This document shows positions 14,123-22,389 of a DNA stretch of 30,762 bases, in pieces (position 1 is the first letter of the stretch; every line of letters begins with the position of its first letter). This stretch comes from Candidatus Bipolaricaulota bacterium (GTDB lineage Bacteria > Bipolaricaulota > Bipolaricaulia > Bipolaricaulales > Bipolaricaulaceae). The notes under the pieces were generated by a model, which saw only the letters and a list, made by a program, of their open reading frames with translations, was not told the origin of the DNA and did not search any database. The DNA is taken from assembly GCA_025060555.1 (NCBI GenBank), contig JANXBC010000004.1:1-30762 (forward strand). Direction: 5' to 3'. A program made the position numbers and the translations under genes.

Positions 14123-14709
14123 GTGCGGATGGCATGGAGAACGCGGCACGCGACCTCCGCCGCGGACCCGCAGCCGTCGATCACCAGGACATTTGGTAAG
14201 TTCGGCGGGGTGAGATTGGCTTGGGCTAAAAATCGGTGCTCAATGGTTTCTTCATCTACTCCGGCCGCGCGTAGACGGGCACGCCTCTCCTCCTGCGGGA
14301 CAGAAAGCCACACAAAGAGATCAAAAAGATCGCGGTCAACATGAGGGGAGACCAAGAGAAGAGCACCTTCTACCAGTGCTACCTTTCCCCCTCTTCCGCG
14401 CTCGCGGGAAAGCGCCTCCTTTACGGCGGCCATGATGTGGGGATGCACGAGGGCTTCCAAATCCGCCTTGGCCTTGGGATCAGAGAACACGAGTTTGCTT
14501 AACTTCTTTTTGTCGATGCTCCCATCTTCGGCAAGGATCTCGTTCCCGAAGCGTGCGAGGAGGTGCGCGTAGGCTGGGCCATTTGGCTGGTAAGTTTCCC
14601 AGCCCAAGCGGTCACAATCGATGTGGACAAACCCTGGCTGCCGCGCAAGAATTCGGCACACCGTGGATTTTCCGGAACCCGCGGGTCCGGTCACTCCGAT
14701 CACCCACAT
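14092..14709 (-). CDS. coaE: Dephospho-CoA kinase
   Basis: Final step of CoA synthesis: ATP-dependent 3' phosphorylation of dephospho-CoA. The 205-aa protein begins MWVIGVTGPAGSGKST with a Walker A motif (residues 8-16), then VHIDCDRLGWE (catalytic Asp region), LVFSDPKAKADLEALVHPHI, ALVEGALLLVS and a late EERRARLRAAGVDEETIEHR lid region, all typical of CoaE. ATG 14709 follows GAGGAGGGGG and overlaps the radical SAM gene by 10 nt. It is the last gene of the minus-strand operon and converges on murE with a 31-nt overlap, so any terminator must lie within murE or be absent. Confidence 0.95.
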   Translation of the reverse strand: MWVIGVTGPAGSGKSTVCRILARQPGFVHIDCDRLGWETYQPNGPAYAHLLARFGNEILAEDGSIDKKKLSKLVFSDPKAKADLEALVHPHIMAAVKEALSRERGRGGKVALVEGALLLVSPHVDRDLFDLFVWLSVPQEERRARLRAAGVDEETIEHRFLAQANLTPPNLPNVLVIDGCGSAAEVACRVLHAIRTYLRTVPTNS

Positions 14710-15803
14710 GCCCCCTCCTCGTAATCTCCACGCCAAAGGAGATGGCGGTTGCCGATGTGAACGTTTTTTAGCCCGGCTTCTTTCGCCACCAAAATACACC
14801 TCCCCATGTGTGCCCAGGATGTACATGGGAGGTCGTCCATCAGGCAATTGGGATAAAAGGCGAGTAAGCTCAACGGTATTGCTGGGTTGACGTTGGCGAT
14901 GAAATTGGCAATGCCTTGTACCTCTTCCGCATCTACGTAACCAGGAACGAGGAGGACACTGGCCACAAGGAGGGGGACCTCTGGCCGCGCACGAAATTCC
15001 TGGGCGACGCGCAGGAAGTTCGCCAAAGTCCGAGAATTTTCGGCTCCCGTGAGGGCATAGTGCACGCTTGGTGTCCAAGCTTTGAGATCAAATTTTATTA
15101 CCCCACCGGTACGAAGGGAAAGCTCCAATGCCCGCTCCAGAAGGTTGGAGTTCATGCTGCCGTTCGTCTCAAAGCAGATCCGCAGGATTTGGCCAGGATA
15201 GCGGCGAAGAGCGCCTTCAGCGGCGGAAAGAGCGTGGGGTAGCTGGGGAGTGGGGTCACCACCGAAAAAGCAAATACAAGAAACGCTGGGTTTTACGGCT
15301 TCCACAAGCGTCTCTGGCCCACTAGGTTCCCGCCGAGGGCCATCTACCCGGTAGTGCCAATTCTGGCAATATAGGCAATCGAAGCTACAGGCCTCATAGA
15401 ATACGGCGAGATTTTGGTAACCGTATTCTGGGCCCGGCTTGCGGGCAAAGCGGGGATAACCCGCCCCTGTGCCACCGGGACAGACAAAACTTGCCACACA
15501 ATTGGTCGGAAGCGGGTCGTAGTACCAGCTGAGGCGCGCGCTTTCCCGAGAACGAGGGGGGAGGCCACAGAAGCCCGTGCCGTTTTCGGGTATTCGGCAA
15601 CCATGCACACAAAGGGTGCAAGGAAGGCCTTGAGGGTCTTGTGGGGGCGTTTCTGGGAGGCCAAAGATTCTGCGGGAACGGCGGCGCGCCGCCTCCACGA
15701 AAGGTTTTGCGGCCGCGGGGTCTTCCCGTAGACAACGCCCACAAACCCCGATAGCCTGGGAAAGAAGCCGTTTTTCCCCACACACCGGGCAACGCACGAT
15801 CAT
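14700..15803 (-). CDS. Radical SAM protein with N-terminal zinc ribbon (PflA/PflX-like, COG1180/COG1313 type)
   Basis: A 367-aa radical SAM enzyme of unknown substrate. The N-terminus has a four-Cys knuckle (CPVC...CGRC, residues 5-25). A second Cys/His cluster, CTLCVHGCRIPENGTGFCG, lies at about residues 61-79. The [4Fe-4S]/SAM motif CSFDCLYC (CxxxCxxC) is followed by QNW, and then come FFGGDPTPQL, FETNGSMN and IKFDLKAW of the TIM barrel. This layout is that of the pyruvate-formate-lyase-activase-like proteins often called AmmeMemoRadiSam/PflX; no obvious activation target is nearby. ATG 15803 overlaps the stop of the endonuclease V fusion (ATGA). Confidence 0.85.
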   Translation of the reverse strand: MIVRCPVCGEKRLLSQAIGVCGRCLREDPAAAKPFVEAARRRSRRIFGLPETPPQDPQGLPCTLCVHGCRIPENGTGFCGLPPRSRESARLSWYYDPLPTNCVASFVCPGGTGAGYPRFARKPGPEYGYQNLAVFYEACSFDCLYCQNWHYRVDGPRREPSGPETLVEAVKPSVSCICFFGGDPTPQLPHALSAAEGALRRYPGQILRICFETNGSMNSNLLERALELSLRTGGVIKFDLKAWTPSVHYALTGAENSRTLANFLRVAQEFRARPEVPLLVASVLLVPGYVDAEEVQGIANFIANVNPAIPLSLLAFYPNCLMDDLPCTSWAHMGRCILVAKEAGLKNVHIGNRHLLWRGDYEEGACG

Positions 15804-16771
15804 GCCCGTGCTGATTCTGTGGCGATCGAGTGGGCAAAATGAAGGGGTGAAGGGAGCTCCTCACCGCGCAGAAGATCAAGGACCAAATCCACGGAGGATT
15901 GCACATCTGCGCGGTGGCCAGGGGATACGAAAAGCGTGCGGTTTCGCGCGCTGCGAATAGCACCAGCCACCACTTCTCCGTCGAGGAGGACTGGCCGCCA
16001 CTCCCCAATCACCATACCCTCGGTGTTTACATCCCCGCAGAGGTGTCCCTTTGCCACTCCCACTGTAGGCAAATCCACAAGCACACCAAGATGTGTGGCG
16101 ATGCCAGCGCGCCGGGGATGCAAAATACCGCTTCCGTCCACGAGAAGCACGTCCGGCCAAAGGCCCTTTTCTTTGGCTTCCCTAAGCACCGCCAAGTAAG
16201 CGGGGAGTTCCCGGTAAGAAAGGTAAGTGCGGATGTAGGGAAAGCGCGTGACAACCCGTGCAAGGAGGAACTCCATTGGCTCGCCTTTGCTGTTAGCGAA
16301 AACGTAAGCTGCGATTGCTTCGGCACCGCAGTAGGCTACGTCCACCGCGCCGATCCTGTTGCATTTCGGGAGAGGAGAGATCAGGGCGTTCTTGGCGATG
16401 GCCCGTTGTTCTTCTTGGAGGCGGGCGAGGGGCCGATCAGTGCGAAAGTCGGCGAAGAAGAAGCGCGCGAGAGGATCAACACGATCTCCCACGATCCTTA
16501 CGCCTTCCGCGCGCAGCCTCGCGGCGGCCCGGATAGCGTCCTCGCCAAAGGATCGCCCCACCGCTCCGGAACTGTGTACCACCCGATGTACTGGCCAAGT
16601 GCGCGCCTCCTCGCTAGCCAAAAAGGCGCTCACGAACCTCACGGACTCCGGATCACCTAGCGCTTCCGCCAAGGCACGATATGTGCTCACTCGTCCAGGT
16701 GGGATCTGATATACCAAATCCCGCAGCGTGCTGATGATGTCGGGGACACAAATCTCAACCACAGCTTCCAC
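15800..16771 (-). CDS. Fusion: alkyltransferase-like (ATL/MGMT) domain + endonuclease V
   Basis: A two-domain DNA-repair protein of about 323 aa. Residues about 11-100 match the DNA-binding domain of O6-alkylguanine alkyltransferases (LVYQIPPGRVSTYRALAEALG, WPVHRVVHSSGAVG, RAEGVRIVGDRVD), but the acceptor Cys of PCHR is Val (V61, codon 16589-16591), so it should bind damage without accepting alkyl groups. Residues about 115-315 are endonuclease V, which nicks DNA near deoxyinosine, with an apparently complete active site: VDVAY (D144), YRELP (E188), VDGSGILHPRRAGIA (D212, H218), VGVAK (K241) and FVSPGHR. GTG 16771 is a compromise: GTG 16762 and ATG 16831 are alternatives, all overlapping the lipoprotein gene. 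AGT-EndoV fusions are known in archaea such as Ferroplasma acidarmanus. Confidence 0.88.
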   Translation of the reverse strand: MEAVVEICVPDIISTLRDLVYQIPPGRVSTYRALAEALGDPESVRFVSAFLASEEARTWPVHRVVHSSGAVGRSFGEDAIRAAARLRAEGVRIVGDRVDPLARFFFADFRTDRPLARLQEEQRAIAKNALISPLPKCNRIGAVDVAYCGAEAIAAYVFANSKGEPMEFLLARVVTRFPYIRTYLSYRELPAYLAVLREAKEKGLWPDVLLVDGSGILHPRRAGIATHLGVLVDLPTVGVAKGHLCGDVNTEGMVIGEWRPVLLDGEVVAGAIRSARNRTLFVSPGHRADVQSSVDLVLDLLRGEELPSPLHFAHSIATESARA

Positions 16772-17384
16772 ACCCTTTGGGGACCACGATGATCCGCAGC
16801 ATTTGTGGGGTGGAGCGGTCTCCGTAATCATCCTCCACTACTAGCTGGACCCAATACTCGCCAGGTACGCTATATTTGTGAGAGACGTGAGGGTCTTGTG
16901 TTTCCTCCCAAAACCCGTCCCCAAAGTTCCAAACATAGTTTTGGACTTGGCCGTCAGGGTCATAGGAGCTAGTGGCATCAAAAGAGACAGTTTTTCCCAC
17001 CTCTACCTCAGGGAAAGGCGTGGCGGTCATTACGGCCACAGGCGGAAGGGAACGCACATCCACGTCGATGTACGTCTGTCTGAACCGCTCGCCAGCGCGC
17101 ACTTCCAAGTACACACGATATTTACCTCGCTCCCGGAAGGTATATGTTACCACCGGTCCAGAGAGAACAATTGTTCCCCCCTGTTCTTCGAAAATGGTCC
17201 AGATCCATTGGTCAATGGCCCCCCGGGACTTCTCACCGCTGAAGGTCACGGAGAGCGGGTAGGAACCACGCGGTGGATTTGGGTTCGTCTCTATCACGGG
17301 TTGAAGATCTTCCGCGTTTTGAAAACAAGCAGTGAGCCCAAAGCCAACGAAAGCAAGTAGCACGCACATCCAAAGTTTCTTCAT
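16755..17384 (-). CDS. Lipoprotein with two PKD-like domains
   Basis: A 209-aa exported protein. MKKLWMCVLLAFVGFGLTAC is a signal peptide with lipobox LTAC (lipidated Cys at residue 20). Two immunoglobulin-like PKD repeats follow, at about residues 27-110 and 113-200. The second is canonical: DATSSYDPDGQVQNYVWNFG, then HKYSVPGEYWVQLVV. The C-terminus ends with a small Cys cluster, GCGSCG. PKD domains mediate protein or glycan contacts on the cell surface; no catalytic part is present, so function is unknown. ATG 17384 gives the best signal peptide; ATG 17390 is an alternative. It is the first of four overlapping genes, 105 nt after gyrB. Confidence 0.85.
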   Translation of the reverse strand: MKKLWMCVLLAFVGFGLTACFQNAEDLQPVIETNPNPPRGSYPLSVTFSGEKSRGAIDQWIWTIFEEQGGTIVLSGPVVTYTFRERGKYRVYLEVRAGERFRQTYIDVDVRSLPPVAVMTATPFPEVEVGKTVSFDATSSYDPDGQVQNYVWNFGDGFWEETQDPHVSHKYSVPGEYWVQLVVEDDYGDRSTPQMLRIIVVPKGCGSCG

Positions 17385-17489
17385 CCTCATCACCTCTGGA
17401 AGGATACCGGCCAAATATGCCTTCGACTAGGTGCAGAATTGCCCCGTTGAGGTGGTCTCTCAGCTAACCCCTATTTCTGAGGCGTTTCG

Positions 17490-19397
17490 CTAGATATCCA
17501 GGGAGAAGACGCGGTGGGCGTTCTCCCGGATGAAGTCGCGCCGGCGGGCCACATCATGGCCCATGAGGGTGGTGAAGATCTCGTCAGCCTCAAGCGCGTC
17601 GCGGATGGTGACCTTGCGGAGGATGCGGGTGGCCGGGTTCATCGTGGTCTCCCACAGCTCCGCGGGGTTCATCTCCCCCAACCCCTTGAACCGTCGCACT
17701 GTCCACTGCCCATCTTCCTGGGAAAGGAAGCTTTGCAGTTCTTCTTCGGAGTACAGGTATTTTCGGATTGTACCTTTCTGCACGAGGTAAAGCGGCGCCT
17801 TAGCGATGTAGAGGTGCCCGTTTTCGATGAGGGGCCGGAAATTCCGGAAAAAGAAGGTGAGAAGCAAAGTACGGATGTGGGCACCATCTACATCGGCATC
17901 AGCCATGATGATGATCTTATGGTAACGGAGTTTTGAGATGTCGAACTCCTCGCGGATCCCCGTGCCCAAGGCAGTGATGATGGCCCGCAGTTCCTCATTC
18001 TCCAAAAGCTTGCGAAGGTGTGCTTTCTCGACGTTTAACACCTTCCCCCGCAGGGGAAGAACAGCTTGAAAAGAGCGGTCCCGTCCCTGTTTGGCTGACC
18101 CTCCAGCGGAATCACCCTCAACGATGAAAAGCTCGGCCTTAGTGGGGTCTTCGCTTGTGCAGTCCGCGAGTTTCCCCGGAAGACCTCCGGCGAACAAAGC
18201 CCCTTTGCGCCTCACCAACTTCCTGGCTCTGGCGGCTGCGAGCCTTGCGCGGTGCGCGGTGAGAGCGTTTTCGATAACGGCTCGAGCCACAGCCGGGTTC
18301 TTGTTGAAATAGGCGGAAAGTTGGTCCCGCACCACTTCTTCCACGAATGTGCGGACTTCAGGATTGCCCAGCTTGGCCTTGGTTTGGCCTTCGAATTCCG
18401 GGCGGGTGAGCTTTACGGCGATGATGGCCACCAGCCCCTCCCGGATGGCCTCACCGGGGATGGCCTCCTCGTCTTGACGCAGAAGGCGTTTTTCCCGCGC
18501 ATAGTCATTCACCACTTTGGTGAGGGCCGAGCGGAAACCCGTGAGGTGCGTGCCACCTTCACGGGTATTGATGCAATTTGCAAAGGTGAAAACCTCCTCC
18601 TCCACAGCGTCGGTGAAAAGCATGGCCACTTCCAAGACCATATCCCCACGATCCTCCACGAGGTAGATGGGTTCAGGATGCAATGGTTCTTTCCCTACCG
18701 CCAATTCTTTGACGAAGGCAGAAATCCCACCTTTGGCGTGGAAGGTGCGCTTTACCCCAGAAAGGCGGTTATCGAGTCTGATGGTGAGACCAGCGACAAG
18801 GTAGGCCAGCTCTTGTAGACGGTGCGCGAGCTTGGAAAAGTTATACGTGATGTCTCCGAAGATCTCGCGGTCAGGAAGGAAGGTCACGGTTGTACCCGTT
18901 TCCGTCGTTTCCCCCACCACCGTGAGTTCCGTGATTTTCTTGCCGCGGGAGAACTCCTGGCGATAGATTTTTCCGTCCTTCCAGCGCACCTCCACCACGA
19001 GGTGTTCAGAAAGCGCGTTCACCGCGGACACCCCTACCCCGTGGAGCCCACCGGAAACCTTGTATCCGCCTTCCCCGAACTTGCCTCCGGCATGCAGGGT
19101 GGTGAGGACAAGCTCGACGGTGTTGATCCCGGCTTCGGGATGGATCCCCACCGGGATTCCACGGCCGTTGTCGCGCACGGTGACGCGCTTGTCCTCGTGG
19201 ATGATCACGTCGATTTCGGTGCAGAAGCCGGCCAGGGCCTCGTCCACGGCATTGTCCACGACCTCATAGATCATCTGGAGGAGGCCGTCGGGGCCGGTGG
19301 AGCCGATGTACATCCCGGGCCGCTGGCGCACGGCCTCCATGTCCGCCAGGACTTTTATCTTGTCTACGTCGTAGTCATGTACACGGATCTCGTTCAT
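17490..19397 (-). CDS. gyrB: DNA gyrase subunit B
   Basis: ATPase subunit of DNA gyrase, 635 aa, the usual length for the short (non-proteobacterial) type. The GHKL ATPase motifs are QRPGMYIGSTG, YEVVDNAVDEALAG, DNGRGIPVGIH and GGLHGVGVSAVNALSE. The transducer domain follows, then TOPRIM with EGDSAGGSAKQGRDR and DADVDGAHIRTLLL, and the C-terminal RFKGLGEMNPAELWETTMNP. ParE is the alternative but the overall sequence reads as GyrB; gyrA is not in the window. The ATG at 19397 lies 9 nt from a good -10 box and lacks a ribosome-binding site, indicating leaderless expression. Divergent from sucC. Confidence 0.95.
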   Translation of the reverse strand: MNEIRVHDYDVDKIKVLADMEAVRQRPGMYIGSTGPDGLLQMIYEVVDNAVDEALAGFCTEIDVIIHEDKRVTVRDNGRGIPVGIHPEAGINTVELVLTTLHAGGKFGEGGYKVSGGLHGVGVSAVNALSEHLVVEVRWKDGKIYRQEFSRGKKITELTVVGETTETGTTVTFLPDREIFGDITYNFSKLAHRLQELAYLVAGLTIRLDNRLSGVKRTFHAKGGISAFVKELAVGKEPLHPEPIYLVEDRGDMVLEVAMLFTDAVEEEVFTFANCINTREGGTHLTGFRSALTKVVNDYAREKRLLRQDEEAIPGEAIREGLVAIIAVKLTRPEFEGQTKAKLGNPEVRTFVEEVVRDQLSAYFNKNPAVARAVIENALTAHRARLAAARARKLVRRKGALFAGGLPGKLADCTSEDPTKAELFIVEGDSAGGSAKQGRDRSFQAVLPLRGKVLNVEKAHLRKLLENEELRAIITALGTGIREEFDISKLRYHKIIIMADADVDGAHIRTLLLTFFFRNFRPLIENGHLYIAKAPLYLVQKGTIRKYLYSEEELQSFLSQEDGQWTVRRFKGLGEMNPAELWETTMNPATRILRKVTIRDALEADEIFTTLMGHDVARRRDFIRENAHRVFSLDI

Positions 19398-19406
19398 GGG
19401 AAGATA

Positions 19407-19435
19407 ATCTTAACCGATGCGAAGAAAATCTGCAA
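19407..19435 (-). promoter_or_regulatory. Promoter for gyrB
   Basis: Minus strand: -35 TTGCAG (19430-19435), 17-nt spacer, -10 TAAGAT (19407-19412), then 9 nt to the ATG. Predicted leader 0-3 nt. Confidence 0.65.
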
Positions 19436-19486
19436 GCCATCGGCGTTTGTCCCCAAAGCACGTTCCCCGTGCCCCTGGTTTGGCTG

Positions 19487-19504
19487 AGGTTACGGGGGTA
19501 ACCT
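19487..19504. repeat. Inverted repeat upstream of sucC (candidate operator)
   Basis: AGGTTACGGGGGTAACCT: perfect 7-bp arms around GGGG, ending 20 nt before the TTG start of sucC and about 90 nt from gyrB. Its position suits a regulator-binding site; no bound factor is known. Confidence 0.4.
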
Positions 19505-19524
19505 TGCCTGGGAAAGGGGGAAGG

Positions 19525-20652
19525 TTGCGACTTTTGGAGTGGCAGGGGCGAGAGGTTTTGGCAAAAGCGGGGATCCCCGTTCCGGATGGGGAAGTAGCGG
19601 CGCATCCGAAGGAGGTCGAACGGATTGCCGCACGGCTTGGACGCCCGGTGGTGGTGAAAGCCCAAGTCCCGGTGGGCGGGCGGGGGAAAGCCGGGGGGAT
19701 TCGTCTAGCGAAAACGCCAAAGGAGGCGGAGGAAGTGGCCCGCGCTCTTTTGGGCAGCACCATAAAGGGGATCCGTGTGGAAAAACTCCTCGTGGTGGAG
19801 GCCATGGAACCCCGCGCCGAACATTATCTGGGGATCCTCCTCGACCGTTCGGCGCGCATGCCCCTTTTCCTTTACTCCCCGCAGGGCGGTGTGGAGATCG
19901 AAGAGGTTGCTCGACAAAACCCGGAACTTGTGAGTAGGGTGCACATCCCCCCTCTTGAAGGGCCCGCTTCTTTCCGCCTGCGCAAATTGTTCGCTCTCGC
20001 CCCCAAGGGTTTGCAACCCACTCTCCTCGACGTGGCTAAGAAGCTTTGGTCAGTATTCGTCGCTTACGAAGCTCACCTTGTAGAAATCAATCCCCTTGCG
20101 GAACTCGATGGGAGATTTGTCGCCCTCGATGCCAAAATCATCGTTGATGATGACCATTCCCCAGGCCCCCAATTCGCCGAGCTTGGGGAAGAGGTTGCGG
20201 ACCCCTTAGAGGCGGCCGCGCGGAAAGCGGGGATGAGCTACGTCCGCCTGGATGGGAACATCGGCATCCTCGGGAATGGGGCGGGGCTAGTGATGGCCAC
20301 GCTGGATTTGGTGGCCCAGGCCGGAGGCCGGCCCGCGAATTTCCTGGACATCGGAGGTGGCGCCCGCGCTGAACGGGTGAAAACCGGGATCGACCTCATC
20401 CTCCGCGATGGGCGGGCCAAAGTGCTCTTTGTGAACGTCTTCGGCGGGATAACCAGGTGTGACGAGGTCGCGCGTGGGGTCCTTGAGGCCTTGCAAAACA
20501 GGGAAATCCCGGTGGTAATAAGGTTGGTCGGGACAAATGAGGAAGAAGGGCGAAGGATTTTGGCCTCAGCGGGGTTCATCCCGGTGCGCACGATGGAAGA
20601 GGGCGCGGCCAAAGCCGTGGCCATAGCCAAGGAGGCAGAATGCGCAAGATGA
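19525..20652 (+). CDS. sucC: Succinyl-CoA ligase beta subunit (ADP-forming) homologue
   Basis: A 375-aa ATP-grasp protein of the SucC family (about 385-390 aa). Motifs: LLEWQGREVLAKAGIPVPDG at the N-terminus, VVVKAQVPVGGRGKAGGI, the Mg/ATP-binding VEINPLAELDGRFVALDAKI, and a C-terminal CoA-ligase domain with FLDIGGGARAERV and VNVFGGITRCDEVARGV. The start is taken as TTG 19525 after AAAGGGGGAAGG, since homologues begin with the residues that follow it. The alpha subunit (sucD) that carries the phosphohistidine is not next to it or anywhere in the window; the next gene is an S55 peptidase overlapping by 13 nt. Substrate (succinyl-CoA versus another acyl-CoA) cannot be told. Confidence 0.9.
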   Translation: MRLLEWQGREVLAKAGIPVPDGEVAAHPKEVERIAARLGRPVVVKAQVPVGGRGKAGGIRLAKTPKEAEEVARALLGSTIKGIRVEKLLVVEAMEPRAEHYLGILLDRSARMPLFLYSPQGGVEIEEVARQNPELVSRVHIPPLEGPASFRLRKLFALAPKGLQPTLLDVAKKLWSVFVAYEAHLVEINPLAELDGRFVALDAKIIVDDDHSPGPQFAELGEEVADPLEAAARKAGMSYVRLDGNIGILGNGAGLVMATLDLVAQAGGRPANFLDIGGGARAERVKTGIDLILRDGRAKVLFVNVFGGITRCDEVARGVLEALQNREIPVVIRLVGTNEEEGRRILASAGFIPVRTMEEGAAKAVAIAKEAECAR

Positions 20653-22388
20653 TCGTGATAGCCCTTGTGATCCTAGCTTTTTGGGCTTGGGGAACAGAGA
20701 CCATTTCCCTTAAGGAAATCAAGCCGGGCATGACCGGGTATGGCCTCACTGTCGTTCGTGGTGCGGAGATCTCCCGCTTCGAAGTGGAAGTGGTGGATGT
20801 GCTGGATGAGCCGGGTGAGCGCAATGATTTCATCGTGGTGCGGGTTTATGGCGACGCGGTGGCGCGCTCCGGCGGCATCGCCCAGGGGATGTCTGGGAGT
20901 CCCGTGTATTTGGGGGAGAAACTAGCGGGAGCTCTTTCGCGCGCCGCCACCTGGGCTTTGGACCGGGAGCGCCCCCTCGGATTGGTTACCCCCATCGAAT
21001 CCATGCTCAAACTCCTCACAGAGGTGAAGAAAGAAGAAATCCCGGTGCCCGAGGATCGCAACCTGCGTGCTTTCGGGATCTCCCGGGTTATTCTGGCCGA
21101 TGCTCCGCCAGCGGAAGTCCCCGCGGACGCGCTTGTGACCTGGCCGATATCTGTGCCATTGGTAGCAAGCGGGCTTTCTGCGCGAACACTGCGGCTGCTT
21201 CAAGAGGGGGTGGACCTCACTCGCTGGCCACATCCGCTTTTGGAATTAGTGCCGGACTGGCGCGGCAAGCTTCCGGGCTTTTCTGAGCTAGGTTTCACGC
21301 GGATTTTGGCTGCGCCAGCCGGCAGCGGACAGCAGTCCCTGGAGTTCCAGCCCGGTGCTCCGGTGGGGGTGGCCCTGAGCCTCGGCGACCTCACGGTGGG
21401 AGCCCTCGGCACCATCACGTTGGTCGAAGACGAAAGCATCCTTGCCTTTGGCCATCCTTTCCTTTACACGGGGCCCTGCCAATATTTCCTCACCGGAGCA
21501 GCGGTGTTGGACACGGTGGCCGCGATGGATGTGTCCTACAAGTTTGGGACGATCACGGATCTGCGCGGTGGGGTGTTTGTGGACCGCTGGGCTGGCATCG
21601 CGGGCCGCACCGATCGCCGCCCGCTCCCCATCACCACAGAGATAACCGTGACGGGCGAAGCTCAGGGGAAGTTCACCACCCAGCTCGTGGATGAGCCCCG
21701 TCTTTCCCCTCTCCTCTTCTATGTAGCCGGAGTAGAGGCTTTGGATGGGGCATTGGATCGCATTGGCCCTGGTACAGTGCGCGTGAAATACACTATCAGC
21801 GGGCGTGGCCTCCCACGCCCCTTCTCCCGCGAAAATGTTTTCCTCTCCACCTCAGACATCGCCATCTATGCTCCCTGGGAGGCGGCGTTGGTCCTAGACG
21901 TTCTCGCCTACAATGAATTTCGCAATCCTTTGCTCACGGCAGTGAAACTTGAAGCCACAGTGGACCCAGGTTTTAATGCCCTGGAAATTGTGGATCTCGT
22001 CACAGATCGCTCTTCTTACCGGCCAGGTGACACGATCCAGTTCACGGTGGAGGTGCGCTACTGGCGTGGTGAGACCAAGACTTTCGAAGGGTCCATTCGT
22101 ATCCCCGTGGATTTGAACACCCCGTATGTTGAACTTCGCGCATATGGCGGGCCGCGCATGCGGGAGAAAGGGGAGCCTTCGCCTCTTCTAAAGAGCATCG
22201 AGGATGTTTTAGACTATATCGAGGGCATTCCTACCTACGATACGCTGACCGTTGAGCTTTTCGCTGTAGACCCCATTTCGGAAATCATGGGCGAGGCTTG
22301 GCTATATGGTGTGGACTCAGTAGCTCAAAAATTCTCCGGGACGGTGGTTTACGGGGAGGTTTCGTTGATCCTGCCACTTGGGGGCTGA
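20640..22388 (+). CDS. SpoIVB-type S55 peptidase family protein, exported
   Basis: A 582-aa protein with an N-terminal signal or anchor (MRKMIVIALVILAFWAWG). The S55 peptidase signature follows: ISLKEIKPGMTGYGLTVVRG at the start, then SGGIAQGMSGSPVY (catalytic Ser in GMSGSP) and LVTPIESML, with later ILAFGHPFLYTG. In Bacillus, SpoIVB is a sporulation signalling protease, but the family also occurs in bacteria that do not make spores. The catalytic Ser is present; the His could not be placed with certainty. The C-terminal half (about 330-580) is beta-rich and unassigned. It sits between sucC (13-nt overlap) and murF (1-nt gap), so a cell-envelope role is possible. Confidence 0.85.
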   Translation: MRKMIVIALVILAFWAWGTETISLKEIKPGMTGYGLTVVRGAEISRFEVEVVDVLDEPGERNDFIVVRVYGDAVARSGGIAQGMSGSPVYLGEKLAGALSRAATWALDRERPLGLVTPIESMLKLLTEVKKEEIPVPEDRNLRAFGISRVILADAPPAEVPADALVTWPISVPLVASGLSARTLRLLQEGVDLTRWPHPLLELVPDWRGKLPGFSELGFTRILAAPAGSGQQSLEFQPGAPVGVALSLGDLTVGALGTITLVEDESILAFGHPFLYTGPCQYFLTGAAVLDTVAAMDVSYKFGTITDLRGGVFVDRWAGIAGRTDRRPLPITTEITVTGEAQGKFTTQLVDEPRLSPLLFYVAGVEALDGALDRIGPGTVRVKYTISGRGLPRPFSRENVFLSTSDIAIYAPWEAALVLDVLAYNEFRNPLLTAVKLEATVDPGFNALEIVDLVTDRSSYRPGDTIQFTVEVRYWRGETKTFEGSIRIPVDLNTPYVELRAYGGPRMREKGEPSPLLKSIEDVLDYIEGIPTYDTLTVELFAVDPISEIMGEAWLYGVDSVAQKFSGTVVYGEVSLILPLGG

Positions 22389-22389
22389 G

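Noticed and set aside
15899..16660. 253-codon plus-strand frame opposite the endonuclease V fusion
   Set aside because: No recognisable motif, and the minus strand encodes clear MGMT-like and endonuclease V motifs.
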